Below are positions 12,726-22,924 of a DNA stretch of 64,000 bases, in pieces. Every line of letters starts with the position of its first letter. Within the stretch, counting starts at the first letter, position 1. Location of the stretch: the NCBI GenBank assembly GCA_013397935.1, contig VZRN01005829.1, forward strand, positions 534,237-598,236, given 5' to 3'. This DNA comes from Dasyornis broadbenti. Taxonomy: Eukaryota > Chordata > Aves > Passeriformes > Dasyornithidae. The notes under the pieces are model-generated. The model ran no database searches. It worked only from the letters and a program-made list of their open reading frames with translations, and was not told the DNA's origin. The position numbers and the translations under genes were made by a program.

Positions 12726-12777
12726 TACTGCACAAAGCTAAGCATTCCACATGTACTGCACAAAGCTAAGAATTCCA
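12726..12777. repeat. Near-perfect 28-bp tandem duplication
   Basis: The 24-base core at 12,726-12,749 (TACTGCACAAAGCTAAGC and on) recurs at 12,754-12,777 with one mismatch (C to A). The period is 28 bp. The low divergence suggests a recent slippage or unequal-exchange event, and its copy number may vary between individuals. Confidence 0.9.
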
Positions 12778-13112
12778 ACAGAAATAGTCCTGGGAGTAAA
12801 GTCATTGTTTATAAGGTATTATCTTTTATGGATAGCTGAGCTTCTATCATTAAATATTGTTGTCCTTATCTAAGGACATTTACTAAAGGCTCTCAAGAAA
12901 CAAATAAGTGTTGGAAGGAGTAAAATGGACAATTCCATAGGTGGGGAAAGATCTGTGCAGAAACATTTTGGACACCTGGAAATTATGAAAAGAGCTAAAA
13001 GCTCATGAAGAATGAGAGTTTTGTGGGTGGCATAAGAGACGCTTACAATTTCTTTGTCATATGCTACATGAATAGGAGTATGTCTACACAGAGCAGAGAT
13101 AAGATATAAAGT

Positions 13113-13420
13113 CATACAGTATTAAGGGTTGGAAGGGACTTTAAAGATCACCGAGGCTCAAACCTCTCTGCCATAGGCCTTAAACACTGCCAGGTTTGGG
13201 CAACCTGTTCCAGTATCTCACCACCCTCATGGTAAAGAATTTCTTCCATGTATTGACACCAAATCTCCCCTCTTTCAAGTTGTACCCCTTACTCTTGCTT
13301 CCATCACTACAGTTCCTGATGAAGAGTCCCTCTCTGGCTTCCCTGCAGGCCACCTTCAGATACTGGAAGGTTGTTATGAGGTCTCCATGAAACTTTCTCC
13401 TGGATATCTCTGTCCCCCAA
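13113..13420 (-). mobile_element. CR1 LINE 3'-end fragment, about 300 bp
   Basis: On the plus strand the inverted CR1 order is clear: 'AAGGGTTGGAAGGGACTTTAAAGATCA', 'CAACCTGTTCCAGTATCTCACCACCCTCATGGTAAAGAATTTCTTCC', then 'TTGTACCCCTTACTCTTG' and 'GTTATGAGGTCTCCATGAAAC'. It therefore covers the 3' untranslated end and part of the upstream region, read on the minus strand. The terminal octamer repeat is eroded (CATACAGTATTA). The reverse-strand frame across 13,180-13,479 is translated CR1 and not a gene. Confidence 0.9.
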
Positions 13421-13666
13421 ACTGCCCAGAAATCACATGAAGAGTGGAAGTCTTGCTCTTCCTCTGAGCTGACTGACATCTCCAGGAAAATCCATTCCCA
13501 ATTAGTGCTGCTGGTCCTGTCTGAGCAGGACTTAAATTGATGTGGATATTGTATGGCACCATGCTCAGGGCAGTTAATGCTGCCTCAGTAGTGTAGAGTC
13601 ACCCAGGCTCAGTGCCAGGCTCATGGATCTTCCTTGTTCTGCTTACTGCTGTACTGTTATTGTTAT

Positions 13667-13722
13667 ATCTTTAAAAAACAAAATTAAAAAAAAAAAAATT
13701 AAAAAGAAAATGAGAAAAAAAT
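13667..13722. repeat. A-rich tract
   Basis: An interrupted run of A with a 12-13 base pure stretch near 13,687 and AAAAAT/AAAAAG words. No polyadenylation context or LINE tail was recognised beside it, so it is annotated only as low-complexity DNA. Confidence 0.85.
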
Positions 13723-15328
13723 CAGAGAATGGGTTTTATTGCATGTTATCTTGGGCTCAGAAAGGATTCTAGGAGTTCTGGGATTGTTGCCAAATATCTA
13801 AGAATTTGACAATACTTAAAAGTCATATTAAACAGTAAATAAAGCACTAGCGATCTGGGGGGGGAAAGCACCAGAAATATCTCAACTTTGATTGAATCAA
13901 TATCTCTTTATACAATGAACAAACTTATAGAAAACCTTTTTTTTTTTCTGCAAGATAGCTACTTTTTATGAAAAGAATCAAATATCCTCCTGGCCTAGAA
14001 CAAAATCAAGAAAGATGCATATTGAGCTGTGTTAAGGAAAGCTCAAACTGGTGACAACAGTAACTCCCTACAGTCTTTCTTCAAAGGATGTTGCATTTCT
14101 TCATTCAAATACATCATTGTCTGATTGAGATGAGTAAAAGAAACAACATTTTTTCTCATAATATTTAGATGAAAAAATAAACACATCAAAAGGTGAAATA
14201 ATTTGTTCCAGATTTCATTTTCAAAACTTATTTATTTTTGGTACTTCATTTTAGGCAATTTTTTGAAACGTGATTTTACAGAATCAACACTTGCCCTGGA
14301 AATCAGACTCTTTCAAAATGGTTTATTCCATTGATTTAGGACAAAATGTTGTTTATCTTCTTAAATATTCTATCAAACTTCCTTAATAAATAAGGTCTGG
14401 AATTTACATAGGACACAAAATAATAAGGTATCTCCACTCCTGATTTTTCTCTAACTTCAGGATAAACCAACCCTTAAATGAGTATTAGAAAACATGCTTT
14501 TGCCTAAAATAAATTAATAACTCTAAAAAGAGTGGGTTAAAGGTGTCTAGTACTGTTTAATGTCAACCTATATGCAGGTTAGCCTACAGTGACAATCCAA
14601 GAAAAGACTAGAAATGGTTGTTTAAAAGTCATTCAGGGCTTATTTTGGAAGGTTCAAGACTAAGGCAGACTTGGAAGATTGTATAGCAACAAAACATCTT
14701 CTGAAGGCTGAAGAAGGAAAAAGACAAAGCTTGGAAACTGTAGGTAACTGGAAGTAGGGTTTATATGCAATTATTGTAAGACTCATAAAACCCAGAACCT
14801 ACCGTTTACCCAAAATTCAGAAACCAATATAAAAATTTGGGTGAAAGGCAGCAGTGACCATTTCTATTCCTAAGGAATTCATTATGTCTGCACATGGCTT
14901 TCATGGGTTTCATGTGCTCAGAGCCCTGAGCCCTGCCTGTCTGCCCACATACAGGCAGGCAGAAGTCACCAGAGCACTGCCCATATCGGTAGCCCAGTAG
15001 ATACCAAGGTGCTAGTGTATTCCCAGGGAACAAGCTTTCTAGAAAAGAACATTCATGGAAGAAATTTTTTTTAAGTTTGAAAAAATTAGAGACTGTCCTT
15101 CAATTCCTTTGAAAATCACAGACATTATGTTTAGTTAGGACCTAGCAGTGGAAAACCACAAATTCAACTGTTCACAATTCGACAGGTTCTATTGGGGGTT
15201 AAAACTGTTCTGTTTAGTACACCCACCTCACGTGTCTGTGTGTGTAGATAGGTATGATGCTTAATATTAATTATCCATTACAAATGCTCTGCAAGATCAG
15301 AATGAGCATATATAAATGTAGGTACATA

Positions 15329-15355
<27 letters not shown>
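15329..15355. repeat. TG dinucleotide microsatellite
   Basis: Thirteen TG units follow a TACATA word, and looser TATG/TGTG repeats continue to about 15,430. It is typical of a variable (TG)n locus. Confidence 0.95.
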
Positions 15356-15359
<4 letters not shown>

Positions 15360-18300
15360 AACATTTATTTAATCTGTAAATAAATGCCCCATATAGGTAT
15401 GTGTGTGCTTATGTATGTATTGCATGTAAATAACCTGTGAGCGTACATATTCAAATTAAGTCCTGCAGTGACTTTTTGATATCCATTAACTTATCTGACA
15501 GCAATATGGAAAAATTATTTCCCGAGAATAGACAGTATTTAGGAACTTAAAGCCCATGTCTTGATCCTACATTTCTTTTAGCATTCCACATTTCACATTC
15601 TGAAGATATTGACTTTTTCCTCCTCATGGTTTCAGAGCGAGGGTATATGAATGTCATTTGAGCGAGGTTGTGTATTTACCCAGAAGACACATTTTTTTCT
15701 TTAACACAGAACATTAATAATTTACCCTGTAAGATATTAGAATACCATCAAATTCCACTTACATTTTTACAAGATTTGTATGTGACAGCTAGTCTTCCAG
15801 GTTCTTTTTGTGAACAAAGTTCTTTGAATGTGGTCTATTCATAGAAAACTGTGATTTCTTAAGTTATTATTAATAAGTGATTTCAATACTATATTTGAGT
15901 TTTCAGTAACATTTGTATTTAGAAAAATTAGTGTCTGACAAAGACCTGTGAATTGTAATTCACACCAAAAGTCAAACAAACAAACAAAAAAAGAGATATG
16001 GAGAGAATGTGATGTGACTGCTTGATTACCTTTACATTTTTTCTCTATGCTTATGATCTATTCTGTGGTCTCCATTTTAAAGTCAAGATGAAAGTCAATT
16101 CAGACTGAAGTCACTAAGATTCAAAGGCAGCAATTCATAGGACTGATTCTGATCTTGTGCATGACCAGCTTCACAGAAGCATAATTCTTCAGCTCTCCCA
16201 TAAGACACTGTATTTCTCCAAGAAGAACTGACAAAAGTTAAGGTCCCATTGACCACTAATGAAGGCCGGTCATAATCTTAAAGTAGTTGTCCATGTACAA
16301 ATTCCTTCTATTTCTAATTCCAAGTCATGTTTCTGTAATACCAGATGCAAGAGATCTAGTTTTTCCCATTTGCCCTAGATAACATGTGCAACAGCATACG
16401 TTTTCCTTAGTTGGGCAGCCATTGGAGGCAGAAACACCAGACGAAGAAGGTGCTAGGTCATACGTTCTCTTTAACAGCAATGTGTACACCCATCTGTCCC
16501 TTAAATCCCTCTGTGAGCCTGTTACTGTACTTCTGAGAAGGAAACTGGACTGCTTTGCTATTGAAGCGCTACTGTGAAATTCCATATGTCTATATGTTTA
16601 ATGAAAAATGTATAGATGGGAAGGATATGAAGAATTTTGATTTTGGTGCGTGTGCAAACTTTCGGAAAAACCTTTCAAAAAGTACCGTTGATCTGAGAGC
16701 AGAGATCCCCTTGATATGTAAGGAGATGTGCTCCTAAGTCTTGTATGCTCTGTAATGTGCACATCTTAATTACCCATACTTAAACTAATTACTAAATGGA
16801 GATTAAATTTTAACCCTGACCAAAGTACTTGATCTTTCAAAAATATTTCCTTCAATGTGAATCATTCAAATAACAAATTTTAAAGCCTTTCTCTCAAATA
16901 TCTTTAGGAGCAGGAAAACATAATAAATGCTTACCTCTTTATCCATAAGAGTCAGAAAGCACAACTGTCTCCAGCCACATTAATTCATATAAAAGCAAGC
17001 AGATTTTAGTGAACAAAGGTCTTTACTGCCAATTCCAACTTTTCTCTTCAGGTGTATGTGTGTGTTTGGATTGGGTAGATTTTCCTGACCCAACACAATT
17101 TCTGAAAGTTGGATGAGATCACAACCCCAGGCTTTAGGTAATTCAATATGCTACAGAGCTAAAATCCCTCTGTGTCTGCCTTGAACTATAAATAAAAGGT
17201 TGGCCATACTTATTCTCTAACTTTGTTTCTGTTTTGTTCCATACTCCTTAATCTAATAGGCATTTTGATCTCAAAAACCCCCCAAAGAACATTTAACAAG
17301 AGATTTCTCTTATAAAAGTAGTAACCACACTCATTGGTTGTGGAAACTTGTTGTTGGAACAGAAATATGGAAGTCCTGGCTTTGAAACTCATGGTATGGA
17401 GCCCATCAAACTTATTTCCACAGTTCAAAAACCAGCAGTAGAATATTTCATATATTGAGAATTTCATGTATTAAGAAGGCTCAGCATGGCATAACATTAT
17501 AAACTGGGCTGTATCACTGCAATGCAAACAAAAGGTCATTTCATATTCCACATCATTTATGTACCCAAACAGTATCAAATATGCTCAGCACCAAAGGATA
17601 CCCATAGTGTGTTGTTTTATTGCTGGGAGTTTTAGATCCTTAAACAACAAAATATGTTTATGCACTTTCTTTTGTCTAAACAAGACAGCATTCCCATTGT
17701 CTCCAATGGATGAGAGGAGTAACAATAGGACCCATAACTGAGCCAGTGTAAATACTGCTGGGTCACAGGACATAGGGAGCCACAGGATAGTTAGTGAGGT
17801 GCTAATTGGATAATGCAGTGAGAAACAGAGCTAAGTACAGAGGAAGGGCAGGAGTCTTAGATAACTAGAACAAATGTGAGTGCTGAGCTCTAGGAACAGA
17901 TATAAGAGGGGAAAAAACGGACTCAAACTTTGTTTGATGTAGTAAATCATTACACTGGGAGAATCAAAAGAAACAGAAAAGACTGCGTGCTGCAGACTGG
18001 TACAGAAACTCCCAGACTGGACCTGGCTGATGACTCCTTCATTAAAACAGAGAAAAACAACTCTTTCAGAAAGCATGCCAAGAAAGCCAGCAGTAAGTTT
18101 TTTGTTGCGTAAATGTAAGACTTGTACGTGACCTGTTTGACGCTTCTTGCTAACTAATGCCCATTTGTGTTGTCACTGACACCGATAATTGCTACTTATA
18201 AAGATGGCAGAGCCGTTCCAGTCCCTGCAGTTTAAGAAGATGCTTAGCTGGCCTGGTTGGGCTTCAGGTTCCCCTCGATCAGGAAACTGGGCAGTCAGTG

Positions 18301-18472
18301 CTATTCTGCAGAGCATGAAGCCATTGCTTGTGAGCCCATGGTACACAGCCCAGCACGTGGGAGGCAGGCTTGGGGTAAAATTTTCAGAAGTGGCTCATGG
18401 TGTGGCTGAGACTCCCTGACATGCAGACTTTTTTTCCTTTCTTGTAACCTTAAAATACAAATCCAAATAACA

Positions 18473-18506
18473 AATAAAAGAGTTAAAAAAAAAAAAAAAA
18501 AAAAAA
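18473..18506 (+). repeat. AATAAA followed by A22 tract
   Basis: AATAAA at 18,473-18,478 is followed six bases later by 22 consecutive A (18,485-18,506). The arrangement resembles the tail of a reverse-transcribed messenger. CR1 elements do not add poly-A, so such tails are uncommon in birds. No target-site duplication was found around it, and the upstream 230 bases (18,189-18,419, one 76-codon frame) match no protein known to me. It could equally be a simple A-tract. Confidence 0.6.
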
Positions 18507-18570
18507 GGAAAATATTATGTAAATGCTTGCTTTCTTTTATTTCCTGAGAGCTTAGTAAGAACTTCAGGAT

Positions 18571-18620
18571 GCAATGATCTTAGTAGTCTTTTCCAGTCTC
18601 TATGATTCTATGATTTTAAG
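18571..18620 (+). mobile_element. CR1 LINE terminal remnant
   Basis: Only the last 50 bases remain: 'ATGATCTTAGTAGTCTTTTCCAGTC' followed by CTATGATTCTATGATT. This is the plus-orientation CR1 3' terminus with two copies of the terminal repeat. Confidence 0.75.
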
Positions 18621-20419
18621 GCTGTGGATTGTCTCCAGAGAGCAAACATGGAGACTTCACTGGTCTGAGACACTGCAAACAGAGCTGGAACACCAGGAGT
18701 GTTCCCTTAGCCCCAGGACAAGGACTGGATGAATGGGTAGGTACTGCCAATCTCTAGTTCCTGTAAATTTATTTGAAAATATCTCTGTTCACAGAGATTT
18801 ATGTCCTGTTGCTAAGCAGCAAATCTGTGCATTCCTGGTTTGCTCTTGTCTTAGATAGGACCAGAGCAATGTCTTGTTTGCCATCCAGGAACTCCAGAGA
18901 TCAATTAGGTTTCTGGGCTGCCCTGGGTAGGGCTTTACAATACTCAAAGTTACAAGTATATCCATGAAACCGGATACTTGTCCCTATTTGTTTCTACTTG
19001 GCAGACAGATCTCAGGGGAAAGGAAGGAATCAAATTAGAGACATGTTGACAGGAGAGGGTTGTTATTTTTAAGAATGGCACGATATCTGCCCCTCAGACT
19101 ATTTTTTCCACTGTGAACTGTAAGAGGATGGCGTTAAAAGCTATCTTCTACATTGGAAGAGATCCACTGTCGAATACACAATGTAGTAGTAGGAGCATAG
19201 GCAGTGTAAAGTTGAAAATTTCTTTCTGGCAAGGAAGGAGGAGGAGCAGCCAGGATCCTATCCCATTTCCTCAGCAAGCAGAAAATAAATGCCAACTCTG
19301 CCCAACAGAATCCACTACCAGACACTCATGTTTCAGATCCTTAACATTCTATCTCAGACCAAAACTGCTTCTCCTAAGAAAAAATTTCAAGACTTTTACT
19401 CAAAAACTGCATGGAAAATGGACAGTGCTTTGTCATATTTTCCAGAGGCATGGCCAAAAGATGCATTCTTCTGCTTTCTACTTTATGCTTGTCTTTTCCT
19501 GAGAAATATCGTAAAGAAACCCAAGCATGCCCCAACAAGTAAGTGTTTGTGACTCGCTCCAAATTCACCTCTATGTCATCAGGATTCATTCTCTGCATGG
19601 CACTTCATAAAACTGCCCTTAGAAAGGTTTTTAAAGGTCTTCTGCTAACGATAAAAGACATCAACAAGAGCTCACTGTATTTGTCCAAGAAAAGAAAAAG
19701 AGACAGAAGTATGAAAACAAGGTGGGTTGCAGAAGAAAGAAAAAACCCCATAAATTTCCTAATACTGCCAGCATGGTCTGAAGATCCCAAAAAAGCTCTT
19801 AGATCAGCAATCACAAATAGCAGCATTTGCATCCATAAAAACTGACATAGAAAAAGAGAAGTAGTTTTGGTTTGGTTTATTTTTTGTGTAAGAATGGGAA
19901 CTAATGAATTCTGTTTTTCCACAATTGTGTCTGGCAATCAATTTTTAGACCTGATTGGATGATATTTTCCAGACCTGGTCATTTATAGAAGTTCTTGCTC
20001 ATTTTGATCTCTGCTGTTCAATAACGTATAAGCTGATGCTGAAGTCTTTCCCTCACATAGGTAAGTATTGGGAGCATTTGTAAAATTTCAGTTCCCTATT
20101 CACGTACCCATCTTTACAAAGCTTTTAATGTCTTCATTATCTTTGAATCTTTGACCTCTTCTAAACTATTATCAAATCTGGCTAAAGATTAGTCAAAGAA
20201 TTTACAACTCACAACAAACACAGATGTCTGTACCCATGTACAAATAGACTATGGACAGAATAAATCTTAAGGGAGCATTGGAGAAGAAAGAGGCAGTGAC
20301 AAAGACTGTATGTCTTTACCCATGAAATTGAGGATACGATCACAGAAGAGGCTGAAGATTCATCAGACTATGCCAGACATAGATGATACTAATTTCAGAA
20401 GTAGTGGTGGAAATGGTTA

Positions 20420-20510
20420 TATGATTCTATGCTTCTATGATTCTGTGCTTGTAAGTTTAAATTATTCCATGACTTCATGTTTCTATGACTTATATTCTAT
20501 GATTACATTT
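20420..20510 (+). mobile_element. Possible decayed CR1 terminal repeats
   Basis: Repeated words of the type ATGATTCTATG, TTCTATGATTCTGTG and TTCTATGACTTATATTCTATGATT resemble an expanded and decayed CR1 terminal repeat. No upstream CR1 body is recognisable. It could be an independent imperfect tandem repeat. Confidence 0.4.
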
Positions 20511-21194
20511 GAAAAAACACAGCAGTCTTCACCAAAAGAGACAACATGGCCCGGACTCAGATATGCATTACGGGAGTCCATAATGTGGAAAAAAATATGA
20601 AAATATTTTAAACAGACCCAGAAATTTCATATTATCTACCTTCAGGAGATGTAAAGAGTTCATATTTCTCTTATAACAAAGTATGTGTGTTATAAATTTA
20701 AAGTTTGTTTTTATTCTTCTTCTAGAAAAAGAACTTCCAAATAGCACAAATCCCACATTATACTTGAGCCAGTGGAATCTTACCACTTGGGGTAGTCAGA
20801 GCTAGGAAAACAAAACAGCCATCCACTCCAAGGATTCGATGGATTCTCGGTCACTGCTAGTTACTGTTTCTCTCTGAGCCTAAAGCACTGGAGGGAAAGG
20901 AAAAAAAGGTAACTTCCCAGACAGAAGCATAAATCCATTTAGTGGTATTTTCCTTGGTGCTCTGCAAGTGTGGGAAGGTGCATGGAGCAGTGTGAGCATT
21001 TTCACATTTGGGAAAGACAGAAGCCCTCCTTGGGCCTGGAAGTGATATCATAACAACAACTGTGGACAAGAAGGATGTGTGTTACATTCAGATTACCAGA
21101 AATTACATTTTTGACTGCTTTACTCTCAGAAGGATGCAGAGTATATGCCATATGCCACCGTGTCCTGCCTCCCCACCAGGGCTGAGGGTTCCGG

Positions 21195-21352
21195 TTAATC
21201 ATTGGAACAGGCTGCCCAGGGAAGTGGTGGAGTCACCATCCATGGAACTGTTCAAACAAGGAGCTGACATTGCATTTCCTGATATGGTTTAGTGGGCACG
21301 GTGACATTCAAGTGAAGTTTAGACCTGAATCCTCATGATTCTATGACTCTAT
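21195..21352 (+). mobile_element. CR1 LINE 3'-end fragment (different subfamily)
   Basis: The sequence 'AATCATTGGAACAGGCTGCCCAGGGAAGTGGTGGAGTCACCATCC...GGAACTGTTCAA' is the CR1 segment that translates as WNRLPREVVESPS. It is followed by a diverged tail and ends CATGATTCTATGACTCTATGAG. This is the 'lapped' CR1 subfamily type with a 'GTGGAGTCACCATCC' segment rather than the 'CCCATCCCTGGAAGTG' type seen in most other copies here. Confidence 0.85.
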
Positions 21353-21467
21353 GAGTCTTTCAGGGCCATGTTTGCCTGCCTATGCAGATAAACTATTGAC
21401 TATTGAAGGCCTTGAAACTATGGTTTATTGAAAGCATCTTACAAGTCATGAGACTTGTGCATTTATA

Positions 21468-21872
21468 TCATGCCTTGTAGCACCATTTCCTTCCTTCAGC
21501 ACGATTTGTTACACTCTGATGCCAGCACCTGGCTCTGGCACTCCCTGATGCCCGGGCCCCTGTGTGTTCCCATGGCAGCTCTGTTTGTGTTGCCACATCC
21601 TTTCTGACGCACACAGGGGATCTGGCAGCCTGCCGAGTGGAAACCATTCCTGAACTCCCCTCTTGAGCCGATGGGAGGGAGATTGCACCTTCCTGCTCAC
21701 ATTGCATGCAAGAACTGCTGTGCAAACCTGCACACCCGCACCAGCCTGACTGACACACCTGAGTATGGGGGCCCCCAGTACAGCCTGACATAAAACTCAC
21801 TCTGGACTTACCCCAAATACAAATGCTGCCACCTCGCTGGCTGACCAACCATTCAGAGCAAATAACCCACAT
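21468..21872 (-). other. GC-richer block with 134-codon minus-strand frame
   Basis: This 400-base block is clearly more GC-rich than its surroundings and is open on the minus strand from 21,872 down to 21,468, and in part in a second minus frame. The translation is rich in Cys, Gly and Ser and contains VATQTEL. I recognise no domain. It lies between a CR1 end and an LTR, so it may be decayed mobile-element or retroviral internal sequence, but nothing proves that. It is not called as a gene. Confidence 0.3.
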
Positions 21873-22360
21873 GTTCTTCAGGACCTTAGCTGGAGTTCTC
21901 TGAATTCTTCCCTGAGAGAAAAGGGAAAATCGGGAAAATTTGGAGTCCTGTTAGAAGAGGTGGGGAAGGACTCAAAATGCCACTGCCCGGCCAAGATGGT
22001 TGGATGAAAAAAAAGCCCAAAAATCATAAAGAAAAGAACAAAAAGCCTACCAAAAACCTGCCCCCAAAAAACACCTTCCGCAAGTGTGGAATTTCAATGG
22101 CAAGTCATACCATTTCTTCTCCACCCCCTAAATGTTTTCACTCCAAACAGACCTATTCAGTTCCAAATTATATATTTGAGGTGTCCTGCAGGAGCTCTGG
22201 TTCAGGCACTTCACATCCCTAATTTCATTTTTGGGATTAATTCCCTGACATAATGCATCATAGTTCTCAATCTTGATAGGAGGAGGTAATACATCAACTA
22301 TGAGCTGAACATCTGTCATACATTAGGGGAGATGAAGTCCTGGAGGTCTTTCTTGCTGTT

Positions 22361-22924
22361 TGTTGTGGTTTCACCCCAGCCATCAACCAAACACCAGGCA
22401 GCCACTCACTCACTGTCCCACCAGAAGGACTGGGGAGAGAATTGGAAGGGTAAAAGCTGGAAAACTTGTGGGTAGAGATAAAGCTGAACACAAAAGAAAA
22501 ACAAAGACTTAATTTGTGGCTTCCCATGGGCGCTGAGGTGTTCAGCCATCTCCAGGACATCAGGGCCCCATCACTCGTCATTTATTTGGGAAGACAAACA
22601 CCATCACTCCAAATGTCCTCCCTCTTATTCCTTCTTCCGTCCACTTTATACACTGAAAATAATTTCATATGATGTGGAGTATCTCTTTGGTCAGCTGGGG
22701 ACGCCTTTCTCAGCTGTGTCTCCTCCCAGCCTACCATGCAACTTGAATTTCCTCCCCAGCGTGGCAAAACAAAAAGCAAAGAAGGCCTTGGCTCTGTATA
22801 AGCCCCGCTCAGTAACAACAAAAATATCTCTATATTATCAACCCTGAGTTCAGCACAAATCCAAAACAGTCTCATACCAAGCACTATGAAAAAAATTAGC
22901 TCTACCCCAGCCAAAACCAGCACA
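22361..22924 (-). mobile_element. Solo LTR of an avian endogenous retrovirus
   Basis: The 564-bp block starts TGTTGTGGTTTCACCCCAGC and ends GCCAAAACCAGCACA on the plus strand, so it has the TG...CA ends of an LTR. Its order of segments fits a common avian ERV LTR read on the minus strand: TGTGCTGGTTTTGGCTGGGG, a 'GACCAAAGAGATACTCCACATCATATGA' region, a TATAAA box, 'GGAGTGATGGTGTTTGTCTTCCCAA' and 'CCACAAGTTTTCC...CCTTCCAATTCTCTCCCC'. Flanks CTGTT (22,356-22,360) and CTATT (22,925-22,929) make an imperfect 5-bp target duplication, as expected for an ERVL-like element. No primer-binding site or gag/pol frame follows on either side, so this is a solo LTR left by recombination. The reverse frames inside it are not genes. 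Confidence 0.88.
22645..22650 (-). promoter_or_regulatory. TATA box of the LTR
   Basis: On the minus strand the sequence reads GTGTATAAAGTGG, with TATAAA at the expected place in the middle of the LTR (start of transcription would be about 25-30 bases toward lower coordinates). An AATAAA lies further along at 22,581-22,586. Whether the old LTR still initiates transcripts is unknown. Confidence 0.55.

Larger units (their letters stand above)
13421..18472. other. Non-coding stretch with simple repeats only
   Basis: Apart from the A-rich tract at 13.67 kb, a T11 run at 13,937 and the TG repeat at 15.33 kb, no element was recognised. One segment, 17,943-18,092, is a 150-base open frame ending at a GTAAGT donor and is described under findings. 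The region 16,740-17,000 is AT-rich with TTAATTA words but shows no gene. Confidence 0.45.

Noticed and set aside
12470..12769. 99-codon frame with a repeated Gly-Trp-Leu-Val motif
   Set aside because: The motif is the TTGG microsatellite.
13180..13479. 99-codon minus-strand frame with RYWNRLPK
   Set aside because: This is the usual translated CR1 3' end, not a gene.
14930..14964. CTGCCTGT/ACAGGCAG inverted repeat
   Set aside because: Only an 8-bp stem with a 10-base loop, within chance expectation.
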